NCBI RefSeq assembly: GCF_900105475.1
Contig: NZ_LT629777.1
Span: 3,410,001 to 3,474,000, forward strand
DNA length: 64,000 nucleotides
From: Pseudomonas asplenii
GTDB lineage: Bacteria; Pseudomonadota; Gammaproteobacteria; Pseudomonadales; Pseudomonadaceae
Direction of reading: 5' to 3'
Within the stretch, counting starts at the first letter, position 1; each line of letters opens with the position of its first letter. Positions 35,720 through 43,821 of this stretch are shown here, in pieces. The notes beneath the pieces are model-generated. The model did no database searches. It was not told the origin of the DNA and worked only from the letters and a program-made list of their open reading frames with translations. Made by a program: the position numbers and the translations under genes.

Positions 35720-36885
35720 TGCCTTATCAGATTCCCTATGGTCATCAGAGTATCGAACAGGCCGATATCGATGCGGTGGTCGAGGTACTCAAGTCGCCCT
35801 GGTTGACACAGGGGCCGACGATTCCACGTTTCGAGGCGGCGCTGGCGGAACATTGCCAGGCCGACTTCGCGGTGGCGGTCTGCAATGCCACTGCGGCCCT
35901 GCACATCGCCTGTCTGGCGGCGGGGTTGGGGCCGGGGGACTGGTTGTGGACCAGCCCGAATACCTTCGTTGCTTCCGCCAACTGTGGTCGTTATTGCGGG
36001 GCCGACGTGGACTTTGTCGACATCGATCCGCAGACCCTGAACCTTGACGCCGGACTATTGGAGCGCAATCTGGAAATCGCCGCGACGACCGGCCGTCTAC
36101 CCAAGGTGGTGGTGGCCGTGGCCTTCGCCGGCCAGAGTTGCGATATGCGTGCGATTGCCAGGTTGGCCGAGCAGTATGGATTTACCCTGATCGAGGACGC
36201 GTCCCATGCGGTGGGGGCTTCTTATCTCGGCCGGCCTGTGGGGTGTGGTGCCTATGCGGCGATGACGATCTTCAGTTTCCATCCGGTGAAGATCATCACT
36301 TCGGCCGAAGGCGGGATGGTGCTGACCAACAACCCCGAGCTGGCCGAGCGTTTGCGACGCCTTCGTAGCCATGGCATCACGAGTGATCCGGCACAGATGA
36401 ACGTACCCGAGCACGGCCTCTGGTATTACCAGCAGTTGGAACTGGGCTGCAACTACCGGATGACCGATTTGCACGCGGCGTTGGGATTATCGCAAACGGC
36501 CCGACTCGGGAGTTTTGTCACCAGGCGGCGCGAACTGGCGCAGCGTTACAATCGCTTGTTGGCCGACCTGCCATTGACCCTGCCGGTCGCGCAGCCGGGC
36601 GCCGAATCGGCCTGGCACCTTTATGTGGTGCGTTTGCAACTGGAGCGTATCAACAAAAGCCAACGCGAGGTTTTCGAGGCCTTGCGGGCAGCGGGTATCG
36701 GGGTGAATCTGCATTACATCCCTGTCCATCTGCAGCCGTATTACCGTGAGCAGGGTTTCAAGGATGGTGATTTTCCCGAAGCCGAGCGTTACTTCGGTGA
36801 GGCGATCAGTTTGCCGTTGTTCCCGTTACTCACCGAAGAACAGCAGGATTACGTGGTCGAGCAGTTGCGAAACCTGGTCGGTTAA
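35716..36885 (+). CDS. pseC: PseC-type sugar 4-aminotransferase (UDP-4-amino-4,6-dideoxy-N-acetyl-L-altrosamine transaminase)
   Basis: A 389-aa DegT/DnrJ/EryC1 PLP enzyme. The family start IPYGHQSIEQADIDAVVEVLKSPWLTQGP is PseC-like; the PLP lysine lies in IFSFHPVKIITSAEGGMVLT, with SPNTFVASANC and EDASHAVGASY around the cofactor and GCNYRMTDLHAALGLSQ at the interface. It transfers an amino group from glutamate to C4 of the keto sugar. Two adjacent ATGs start the gene; the first is given. The 4-keto substrate normally comes from PseB, which is not in this window. Confidence 0.9.
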   Translation: MMPYQIPYGHQSIEQADIDAVVEVLKSPWLTQGPTIPRFEAALAEHCQADFAVAVCNATAALHIACLAAGLGPGDWLWTSPNTFVASANCGRYCGADVDFVDIDPQTLNLDAGLLERNLEIAATTGRLPKVVVAVAFAGQSCDMRAIARLAEQYGFTLIEDASHAVGASYLGRPVGCGAYAAMTIFSFHPVKIITSAEGGMVLTNNPELAERLRRLRSHGITSDPAQMNVPEHGLWYYQQLELGCNYRMTDLHAALGLSQTARLGSFVTRRRELAQRYNRLLADLPLTLPVAQPGAESAWHLYVVRLQLERINKSQREVFEALRAAGIGVNLHYIPVHLQPYYREQGFKDGDFPEAERYFGEAISLPLFPLLTEEQQDYVVEQLRNLVG

Positions 36886-36920
36886 ACGATGTTCAGTGCT
36901 TCGAGGATGAAGGATCAGTC

Positions 36921-37541
36921 ATGCGCGAGCTGAGCGAACAAGAGCATTTCTGGCGCGGCGACTTCGGCGATCACTATGTGGGCCGTAATCAGGGCCAGAG
37001 ACTGGTCGCCGCGAACCTGGCGTTGTTCACCAAGGCGCTGGCGCGCACCGCGCGGATCGGCAGTTTGCTGGAATTGGGGACCAATACCGGTAACAACCTG
37101 CAGGCTTTGCACCAGTTATTGCCCGGCTGCCTGTTGCGGGGCGTGGAGATCAATGCCAAGGCCTGTGAACAGGCGAGCGCCTTGGGGATCGCCGAAATCT
37201 GGCACGGCTCGTTGTTCGATTATCCGCGCGAGCGCTGCTTCGATCTGACCCTGAGCAAGGGGGTATTGATCCACCTGGCCCCCGAGCTGCTGGTGGCGGC
37301 CTATGAGCAGCTCTACCAGTTGAGCGGGCGTTATATCCTGCTGGCCGAATACTACAACCCGGTGCCGGTCGAGGTGTCCTATCGCGGCAACAGCGGCAAG
37401 TTGTTCAAACGCGACTTTGCTGGCGAGATGCTCGATCGCTACAGCGACCTGCAGTTGCTCGATTATGGCTTCGGTTATCACCGCGACCGGCAGTTTCCCA
37501 TCGACGATGTGAACTGGTTCCTGCTGGAAAAACGTCCTTGA
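36921..37541 (+). CDS. Pseudaminic acid biosynthesis-associated methylase
   Basis: A 206-aa class I methyltransferase-like protein. A SAM loop is visible as LLELGTNTGNNLQAL, then GVEINAKACEQA, and the family pattern EYYNPVPVEVSYRGNSGKLFKRDFAGEMLD. This matches the family associated with nonulosonic-acid clusters. It may methylate a sugar precursor or the finished nonulosonate; the position is unknown. Its stop overlaps the pseF start by four bases (TTGA). Confidence 0.85.
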   Translation: MRELSEQEHFWRGDFGDHYVGRNQGQRLVAANLALFTKALARTARIGSLLELGTNTGNNLQALHQLLPGCLLRGVEINAKACEQASALGIAEIWHGSLFDYPRERCFDLTLSKGVLIHLAPELLVAAYEQLYQLSGRYILLAEYYNPVPVEVSYRGNSGKLFKRDFAGEMLDRYSDLQLLDYGFGYHRDRQFPIDDVNWFLLEKRP

Positions 37542-38248
37542 GCGCTGTCGCGATCATTCCGGCGCGTGGTGGCAGCCAACGGATCCCAGGCAAGAATCTC
37601 AAGCTGTTTCATGGTGAGCCGATGATCGCGCGCTCGATCCGGATGGCCTTGAACAGCGGTCTGTTCGATCAGGTGGTGGTCAGCACCGACGACGCGCAGA
37701 TCGCCGAGGTGGCGCGTCAGCAGGGCGCCCAGGTGCCGTTCATGCGGCCTGTGGCGCTGGCCGATGACTTCACCGGTACCGCAGCGGTGATCGCCCATGC
37801 TGTCGACGCGTTGGCGCAACAGGGGCAGGTGTTCGACTATGCCTGTTGCATCTACGCCACCGCGCCGCTGCTGCAAGCGCGTTTCCTGCGTGAAGGATTC
37901 GAGTTGCTGGAGCGGCATCCCGAACGTTCCTTCGCCTTCTCCGTCTGCGAGTTCGGCTTTCCGATCCAACGGGCCCTGACCCTGACAGGCGATGGTGCCT
38001 TGACCGCGCTCTACCCGGAGCACCGCCAGACCCGCTCGCAGGACTTGCCGCCAGCATTCCAGGACGCCGGGCAGTTCTACTGGGGACGCAGTGCCGCCTG
38101 GTTGCGTGGCGATGTGCTGTTTTCCGAGAAGAGCCTGCCGGTGTTGCTGCCGCGTCATCTGGTCCAGGATATCGATACGCCCGAAGACTGGCGTCGGGCG
38201 GAGTACCTGTATTCAGCGCTGCAGGCCGCAGGAGAATTGCAATCGTGA
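37538..38248 (+). CDS. pseF: Pseudaminic acid cytidylyltransferase
   Basis: A 236-aa NeuA-fold CMP-nonulosonate synthetase. The CTP loop is AIIPARGGSQRIPGKNLKLFHGEPMI; further motifs are QVVVSTDDAQIAEVA, CCIYATAPLL and QDAGQFYWG, the last typical of PseF. It activates pseudaminic acid as CMP-Pse. The TTG start at 37538 is the only frame-consistent codon near the family N-terminus. Its stop overlaps pseG (GTGA). Confidence 0.92.
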   Translation: MSAVAIIPARGGSQRIPGKNLKLFHGEPMIARSIRMALNSGLFDQVVVSTDDAQIAEVARQQGAQVPFMRPVALADDFTGTAAVIAHAVDALAQQGQVFDYACCIYATAPLLQARFLREGFELLERHPERSFAFSVCEFGFPIQRALTLTGDGALTALYPEHRQTRSQDLPPAFQDAGQFYWGRSAAWLRGDVLFSEKSLPVLLPRHLVQDIDTPEDWRRAEYLYSALQAAGELQS

Positions 38249-39750
38249 GGGTGTTGTTTCGTGCCGATGCCTCGGCCGCCATTGGCAGCGGGCATGTTGC
38301 CCGTTGCCTGACACTGGCTGCGGTCCTGCGGGCCTGCGGTGCCGACGTGCTGTTCGCCTGCCGTGAGTTGCCCGGTAACGCATTGGCGCGTCTGGCAGAT
38401 GACGGTGTGCGCAGTCTGGTGCTGCCGGGGGCTTATCCGGGCGAAGATCCGGCGCAGGGCATCGAGGCGCCGTTGCCTTGGCAGGCTGATATCGATGCCC
38501 TGGAGCATTGCCTGGCGGGTGAAGCCGAATTCGACTGGATTGTCGTCGATCACTATGGGCTCGATCATCGCTGGCAGACTGCAGCGCGTCGCTGGGCACG
38601 GCGGCTCGCGGCAATCGATGACTTGAACAACCGCCAGCATGCGGTGGATCTCCTCTTCGACCAGAACTTCACCGCGGGCGATCCGGAATATGCCGGTCGG
38701 GCGCTGGGGCCTTGTCGACAACTGCTCGGTCCGCGTTATGCGCTGATTCGCGATGAGTTCCGGCGCGCTCCGGTGCCGATCAACGCCCAGGCGGGGCGGG
38801 TGCTGGTGAACTTCGGCGGGCTCGACGGCGCCGGGGAAACCTGGAAGGCCATGCTGGCGCTGGAGGGTTTCAAGGATCTGCAGGTGGACTTCATCGCGGG
38901 TACCGCCAATCCCCGGTTGGCACAACTGCAGGCGTTGGCGGCGGATCGCCCGTTGTGGCGGGTGCAGACCTTCGTCAAGGATTTTGCCGAACGGATGGCC
39001 GAGGCTGATCTGTTCATCGGTGCTGGCGGCGGTACCAGTTGGGAGCGTGCTGCACTGGGGCTGCCGACCCTGTGCATCGCTGTGGCCGAGAATCAGCAGG
39101 CCAATGCCGAGCGGCTGGCGGAAGCGGGGGCGCATATCTACCTTGGGGCTAGCCAGTCGGTGGATGTCGATCAATTGCGTCAGGCCGTGGGTTTCTTGCT
39201 GGGCAATCCGGGGCTGCGCCAGAGTCTGGCCAAGCGCTCGCGCAGCCTGGTCGACGGGCTCGGCGCCCGGCGTTTCGCCGTCGCACTGCTGGGCGCGAGC
39301 CTGCGGGTGCGACGGGTGACACCTGAGGATTCGCAGCGGTTGTTCGACGGCCGCAACCACGAGCCGGTCCGCCGCGCATCGCTTGACAGTGAGCCGATCG
39401 AGTGGCCGGCCCACCAAGCCTGGCTGGCGGCGAAGCTGCAGGATCGTGACTGCCTGCTGCTGATTGCCGAAGCGACGGATGGGCCGATAGGTGTGCTGCG
39501 CTACGACCGTGCGGGCGAACGTGCCGAGGTGTCGTTGTATCTGTTCGAAGGCCGTATGGGCCTTGGCTGGGGCAGGGCGTTGCTGGCCCGTGGCGAGCAG
39601 GCCATGGGTGAACATTGGCCAGGGGTGGTGGCAATTGACGCCCAGGTACTGCCGGATAATCCGGCTTCGATCGAATTGTTTCGCAGCAGCGGCTATGTCC
39701 AGTCGGCCAGCCGTTTCGAGCGCGTAGTGAAGGATCAGTTCCATGACTAG
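38245..39750 (+). CDS. pseG: PseG-PseH fusion: UDP-sugar hydrolase plus N-acetyltransferase
   Basis: 501 aa with two activities in one chain. Residues 1-345 are PseG (RADASAAIGSGHVARCLTLAAVLR, with the catalytic His in GSGH; WIVVDHYGLDHRW; ADLFIGAGGGTSWERAALGLPTL), which removes UDP from the diacetamido sugar. Residues about 350-500 are a PseH-like GNAT domain (LRVRRVTPEDSQRLFDGRNHEPVR, GPIGVLRYDR, LGWGRALLARGEQAM acetyl-CoA loop, NPASIELFRSSGYV). In Campylobacter and Helicobacter these are separate proteins. Overlaps pseF by 4 bp and pseI by 8 bp. Confidence 0.92.
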   Translation: MRVLFRADASAAIGSGHVARCLTLAAVLRACGADVLFACRELPGNALARLADDGVRSLVLPGAYPGEDPAQGIEAPLPWQADIDALEHCLAGEAEFDWIVVDHYGLDHRWQTAARRWARRLAAIDDLNNRQHAVDLLFDQNFTAGDPEYAGRALGPCRQLLGPRYALIRDEFRRAPVPINAQAGRVLVNFGGLDGAGETWKAMLALEGFKDLQVDFIAGTANPRLAQLQALAADRPLWRVQTFVKDFAERMAEADLFIGAGGGTSWERAALGLPTLCIAVAENQQANAERLAEAGAHIYLGASQSVDVDQLRQAVGFLLGNPGLRQSLAKRSRSLVDGLGARRFAVALLGASLRVRRVTPEDSQRLFDGRNHEPVRRASLDSEPIEWPAHQAWLAAKLQDRDCLLLIAEATDGPIGVLRYDRAGERAEVSLYLFEGRMGLGWGRALLARGEQAMGEHWPGVVAIDAQVLPDNPASIELFRSSGYVQSASRFERVVKDQFHD

Positions 39751-40795
39751 CTTCAAGATCGGCCAGCGCGTGATTGGCCCGGATGCACCGCCGTTCGTCA
39801 TCGCCGAAATGAGCGGCAACCACAACCAGTCGCTGGAGGTGGCGCTGCAGATCGTCGAGGCGGCGGCCAAGGCCGGCGCCCATGCGCTGAAATTGCAGAC
39901 CTACACCGCCGACACCATGACCCTGGATCTGGCCGAGGGCGAATTTTTCATCAAGGACCCCGGCAGCCTGTGGGCCGGTTCATCGTTGTATGAACTCTAC
40001 GAGAAGGCCCACACACCCTGGGAATGGCATGCGCCGATCTTCGCCAGGGCGAAGGCGTTGGGCATGCTGGCGTTCTCCACGCCGTTCGACGAAACGGCCG
40101 TGGACTTCCTGGAAAGTCTCGATGTACCGGCCTACAAGATCGCCAGCTTCGAAAATACCGACCTGCCGCTGATTCGCCGGGTGGCGGCGACGGGCAAGCC
40201 ACTGATCATTTCCACCGGCATGGCCAGCGTTGCCGAGCTGGACGAAACGGTACGTGCCGCCCGCGCGGCCGGTTGTCGAGACCTGGTGCTGCTCAAGTGC
40301 ACCAGTACCTATCCGGCCTCGCCGCTCAACAGCCATATCCGCACCATTGCCCATCTGCAGCAGTTGTTCGGCTGCCAGGTAGGGTTGTCCGATCATTCCA
40401 TGGGTGTGGGGGTCGCGGTGGCAGCGGTGGCCTTGGGTGCGACCGTGGTGGAGAAACACTTCACCCTGGATCGTGCCGCCGGTGGTGTTGACGCCAGTTT
40501 TTCACTGGAACCGGCCGAGCTGGCCAGCCTTGTGGTAGAGACCGAGCGGGCCTGGCAGGCGTTGGGCCAGGTGCGGTATGGCGCGACCGAGGCCGAGCAG
40601 AAATCCCTGGTCTATCGGCGTTCGTTGTATGTGGTGCAGGACGTGGCCAAGGGCGAACCGTTCACCGCGCAGAACGTGCGAGCGATCCGTCCCGGGCTGG
40701 GGCTGGCGCCGAAACATGTCGACGCTGTGCTCGGACGCAATGCCCGCGTGGCCCTGAAACGCGGTACGCCTCTGGTCTGGTCGGCAATCGAATAA
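39743..40795 (+). CDS. pseI: Pseudaminic acid synthase
   Basis: A 350-aa NeuB-family enzyme. The TIM-barrel part has VIAEMSGNHNQSLEVALQIVEAAAKAGAHALKLQTYT, YKIASFENTDLPLIRRVA, LLKCTSTYPA and GLSDHSMGVGV with VVEKHFTLDR; the C-terminal SAF/antifreeze-like domain starts near residue 285 (RRSLYVVQDVAKGEPFTAQNVRAIRPG). It condenses the trideoxy diacetamido sugar with phosphoenolpyruvate. The EMSGNHNQ signature is typical of PseI as against NeuB/LegI. The gene overlaps the pseG fusion by 8 bp. Confidence 0.94.
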   Translation: MTSFKIGQRVIGPDAPPFVIAEMSGNHNQSLEVALQIVEAAAKAGAHALKLQTYTADTMTLDLAEGEFFIKDPGSLWAGSSLYELYEKAHTPWEWHAPIFARAKALGMLAFSTPFDETAVDFLESLDVPAYKIASFENTDLPLIRRVAATGKPLIISTGMASVAELDETVRAARAAGCRDLVLLKCTSTYPASPLNSHIRTIAHLQQLFGCQVGLSDHSMGVGVAVAAVALGATVVEKHFTLDRAAGGVDASFSLEPAELASLVVETERAWQALGQVRYGATEAEQKSLVYRRSLYVVQDVAKGEPFTAQNVRAIRPGLGLAPKHVDAVLGRNARVALKRGTPLVWSAIE

Positions 40796-41026
40796 ACCCC
40801 TTTGGCAGTGATTCGGGCAAAATAAGCGTGACCTGCGGGTCATAACGCGCATCTTCACTGTATTGTATTTGCCGGGGATGCGGGCGCCTGAGCCTTTTCG
40901 GTCGGTGATTGCCCCTTGAATCCGCCGTTTTCACCCCGTGTTGAGGTGACGGAAAATCCCTGTTGGTCGACGCCCCTCGATTCCTGCGAGCGGCGTTATT
41001 CAGCTGTTTATTATTGGGAAGCCATA

Positions 41027-41953
41027 ATGATTGGCATAAAAAGCATTGCCAGTTACGTGCCGACAGCCGGCGTGGATAACTACGCTCAGGGCGCCAAATT
41101 CGCCAAGGATGAAGAGTTCATCCTGGGCAAGATCGGTTCAGCCTTCCTGCCGCGCAAAGACGCCGGACAGGAAACCTCGGACCTGTGTGTCGAAGCGGTG
41201 AACGCCTTGTTCGCCAGTAATCCGCAACTCAAGCGCGAGAGTATCGATGCGCTGATCGTCGTCACCCAGAACGGTGACGAGGAAGGCTTGCCGCATACCG
41301 CGGCGATCGTTCAGGACAAGCTCGGCCTGCCGACCCACGTGGCGGCGTTCGATATTTCCCTGGGCTGTTCCGGCTACGTTTATGGCATTTATGCCATGAA
41401 GGGCTTCATGGAGGCCGCTGGTCTGAAGAACGGCCTGCTGGTGACCGCCGATCCGTACTCGAAGATCGTCGATCCGGAAGACCGCAACACCACCATGCTG
41501 TTCGGCGATGCCGCGACTGCGACCTGGATGGGGGAAGACGCACCCTGGCAACTGGGCAAGTCGAAGTTCGGCACCGACGGTTCCGGTGCGCCGCACCTGA
41601 AGGTCAGCGATGGGGTGTTCTTCATGAACGGCCGTCAGGTGTTCAACTTCGCCTTGCTCAAGGTCCCGGCGCACCTGCACGAGTTGCTTGGCGACTCGGG
41701 CCTGCAGCCGAGCGATATCGACGCCTTCTGCATTCACCAGGGCAGTGCGGCGATTGTCGACGCCGTGGCACGTCGCTTCGAGGGTGAACCCGAGAAGTTC
41801 ATCAAGGATATGGTCGAGACCGGCAACACCGTGTCTTCGAGCATTCCACTGCTGCTGGAAAAGCACGTGCTGAACTCGAGCTGGAAACGCGTTGCGTTGA
41901 GCGGCTTTGGCGTTGGCCTTTCGTGGGGGTCGGCGATCATTCATCGCGCCTGA
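41027..41953 (+). CDS. FabH-like 3-oxoacyl-ACP synthase III in the flagellin glycosylation island
   Basis: A 308-aa thiolase-fold enzyme. The Cys-His-Asn triad is present: Cys114 in SLGCSGYVYG, His237 in FCIHQGSAA and Asn267 in ETGNTVSSSIP. It starts at ATG 41027, 231 bp after pseI, so it may have its own promoter, and a strong terminator follows it. FabH paralogues occur in Pseudomonas glycosylation islands and are thought to make the acyl chain (for example hydroxybutyryl) attached to the terminal amino sugar. That role is an inference from location here. Confidence 0.87.
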   Translation: MIGIKSIASYVPTAGVDNYAQGAKFAKDEEFILGKIGSAFLPRKDAGQETSDLCVEAVNALFASNPQLKRESIDALIVVTQNGDEEGLPHTAAIVQDKLGLPTHVAAFDISLGCSGYVYGIYAMKGFMEAAGLKNGLLVTADPYSKIVDPEDRNTTMLFGDAATATWMGEDAPWQLGKSKFGTDGSGAPHLKVSDGVFFMNGRQVFNFALLKVPAHLHELLGDSGLQPSDIDAFCIHQGSAAIVDAVARRFEGEPEKFIKDMVETGNTVSSSIPLLLEKHVLNSSWKRVALSGFGVGLSWGSAIIHRA

Positions 41954-41971
41954 TCCAACAGGGTTGCAAAG

Positions 41972-42010
41972 TAGCGCTCCGGGTAGGTTAACCTTGAGCG
42001 CTATTTTTTT
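41972..42010 (+). terminator. Intrinsic terminator after the FabH-like gene
   Basis: TAGCGCTC / GAGCGCTA, 8 perfect base pairs around an interior that itself contains the palindrome AGGTTAACCT, followed directly by seven T residues. It ends 17 bp before the next start codon, so the downstream Maf-type gene needs read-through or its own promoter. Confidence 0.82.
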
Positions 42011-42027
42011 GCGCGGAGCAAAGCGGG

Positions 42028-43320
42028 ATGAGCGAGAGCCTTGAGCTGAATGCACGCATCATCGAGGCACGCTGGCCAATGGTGTGGCAGCGCCTGTTGG
42101 CCGAGGATTGCGATGGGCTGGCTGTCGAACTGGTCGAAGGGCAGGGTTCGACGCTGGGCGTCGGCGGCGTGCAGTTGACCAGTCGGCATGATCGTGTCGC
42201 CGAGGCCAGGCTGCAGGCTTCCAGCCTGCCGCCTGGCAGTGCTGTCCTGCATCTCTATGGCACGGGGCTTGGGGACTTGCAGCAGGTGCTCTTGGAGTCG
42301 CCGCAGTTGCAGCGCCTGAATGTGCATATCCTCAATGGCGCGTTGTTCAAGCGGGTGCTCGGACTCTTGGAACAGGACGGTTGGCTGACCGATCCGCGGG
42401 TCGAACTGAGTTTTGCCGCCGATCATCCGGAAATCCTCTTTCCGTTCTTCGCGCTGCCGGCCGAGTTGGTCCTGGCCGATGATTTCAATGCACGGATGCG
42501 CGATCGGCTGGTGGGTGAAGTGCACTTCAGCTTCAACAACCGCGAATTCGATCCGCAGTCTCCGGCAATTCTCCAGCGCCTGCAGGAGAGTGCCGAGATC
42601 TTTGCCGCCGATCTCGATGTTGCCGAGCTGTTTGCCACGCAGACGGGGCAGCACATCTACGTGATCGGCACGGGACCGAGCCTTGAGCAGCAGTTCGACA
42701 AGTTGCGTGCGGTTCGCTCCCAGACGCAGCGACCGCTGTTCATCAGTGTCGATACTGCCTATCGGCCGCTGCATGAGCAGGGCATCAAGCCCGATCTGGT
42801 GGTAACTATCGATCAGCGTATTGGCTTCAGGCATCTGCCACCCGAGGCTTCCGAAGGTATTCCGCTGGTCTACATGCCCATGAGCGATCCTGAAGTGCTT
42901 CAGGCCTGGCAGGGGCCGCGTTATGGAGGGTACTCCGCCAGCCCGGTCTATGGTGCGGTTCGCCAGCAGTTCAAGCGAGGCATGCTATATGTCGGCGGCA
43001 GTGTTCTGCACCCGGCGGTGGATCTGGCGGTGAAGATGGGCGCCGCGACCATTACCCTGTTCGGCGCCGATTTTGCCTTCCCGATGAACAAGACCCATGC
43101 CGGCTGGAAGGACGGAGAACTCGGTCCTGGCGTCAACGAGGCCCGGCACTGGGTGCTGGACGGTCGTGGCCACAAGGTCAGGACGCAACTGAACTTTCGT
43201 CGTTACCTCTGTGAGCTGGAACGTTATATCGCCGCACATCCCCAGGTGAGCTTTCTCAACAGCAGCCGGGCCGGTGCGCGAATCATCGGCAGCACCTTCG
43301 ATCAGGAGTTCGTGCAATGA
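42028..43320 (+). CDS. Maf-type motility accessory factor glycosyltransferase (DUF115)
   Basis: A 430-aa protein with the DUF115/MptE-like core: HIYVIGTGPSLEQQFDKLRA, PLFISVDTAYRPLHEQGIKPDLVVTIDQ, GGSVLHPAVDLAVKMGAATITLFGADFAFPMNKTHA. In Campylobacter, Helicobacter and Aeromonas, Maf proteins transfer pseudaminic acid to flagellin, and this is the obvious candidate for attaching the CMP-activated nonulosonate made by the genes upstream. The N-terminal 200 residues are more variable. Its TGA overlaps the next ATG (ATGA). Confidence 0.85.
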   Translation: MSESLELNARIIEARWPMVWQRLLAEDCDGLAVELVEGQGSTLGVGGVQLTSRHDRVAEARLQASSLPPGSAVLHLYGTGLGDLQQVLLESPQLQRLNVHILNGALFKRVLGLLEQDGWLTDPRVELSFAADHPEILFPFFALPAELVLADDFNARMRDRLVGEVHFSFNNREFDPQSPAILQRLQESAEIFAADLDVAELFATQTGQHIYVIGTGPSLEQQFDKLRAVRSQTQRPLFISVDTAYRPLHEQGIKPDLVVTIDQRIGFRHLPPEASEGIPLVYMPMSDPEVLQAWQGPRYGGYSASPVYGAVRQQFKRGMLYVGGSVLHPAVDLAVKMGAATITLFGADFAFPMNKTHAGWKDGELGPGVNEARHWVLDGRGHKVRTQLNFRRYLCELERYIAAHPQVSFLNSSRAGARIIGSTFDQEFVQ

Positions 43321-43589
43321 CCGTCTTCGATTCCAGCATTGCCGAGGCGCGGCGCTGTTCGGCATTGTTCCGCTTTGGTCGTGAGGTCGAGGCGGCGTTG
43401 TTGATGGTCGAGTTGTTCGACGGCATACAGGCCCGTTTGCTCCAGGCCTCTGCCGAGCAGCATCAGGTGTGGGCGCAACTGCTGGTGCAGATGTTTGGTT
43501 GTCAGGAGCGCCAGGATTGGTTGGGCTTGGCGGACACCCTGGAGTACGAAGTGGTGCAATTACTGCAGTGGGTTGAAGCCAGCCATTGA
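43317..43589 (+). CDS. Small protein of unknown function between maf and fliC
   Basis: 90 aa, starting in an ATGA overlap with the Maf gene. Predicted all-helical and amphipathic (EVEAALLMVELFDGIQARLLQA, QLLVQMFGCQERQDWLGLADTL) with no signal or membrane segment. Its size and position suggest a chaperone or partner of flagellin or of the Maf enzyme, but there is no motif to support this. It is co-transcribed with maf by all appearances. Confidence 0.7.
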   Translation: MTVFDSSIAEARRCSALFRFGREVEAALLMVELFDGIQARLLQASAEQHQVWAQLLVQMFGCQERQDWLGLADTLEYEVVQLLQWVEASH

Positions 43590-43680
43590 GATATTGGTGA
43601 CGAACGGTAGACAGGGTGCGGTTCTCTGGCGCCATTTTTCCTGGGTGGGCGTGCGCTAAGCCCTTGTTTTTCTAAGGGTG

Positions 43681-43726
43681 GCAGGTTGCTAGCAAATTTT
43701 TTGAAAAAAGCCCTCAAGCAACCTGC
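43681..43726. repeat. Inverted repeat overlapping the fliC promoter
   Basis: GCAGGTTGCT (43681-43690) and AGCAACCTGC (43717-43726) are perfect complements 26 nt apart. The right arm overlaps the -35 element of the FliA-type fliC promoter, so it could be an operator for a dimeric or looping regulator. Confidence 0.6.
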
Positions 43727-43740
43727 TATTCCGACGATAA
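43714..43740 (+). promoter_or_regulatory. FliA (sigma28) promoter for fliC
   Basis: TCAAG (43714-43718) followed after 14 nt by GACGATAA (43733-43740), close to the Pseudomonas FliA pattern TCAAG-N14-GCCGATAA. It lies 81 bp before the fliC start with a good AGGAATT ribosome site, as usual for late flagellin genes. Confidence 0.75.
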
Positions 43741-43821
43741 CTATTACGAAGGTTCTCTAGGCCACACCCGGCGGTTGCCAGGGCCGGAAGCCGTAGTACA
43801 CCACCCAACGAGGAATTCGTC

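Noticed and set aside
24278..43589. The glycosylation island as a recent mobile insertion
   Set aside because: No integrase, insertion sequence, tRNA end or direct repeats are visible and codon use resembles the flanks by eye. It may have been exchanged by homologous recombination, but the window shows no direct sign.
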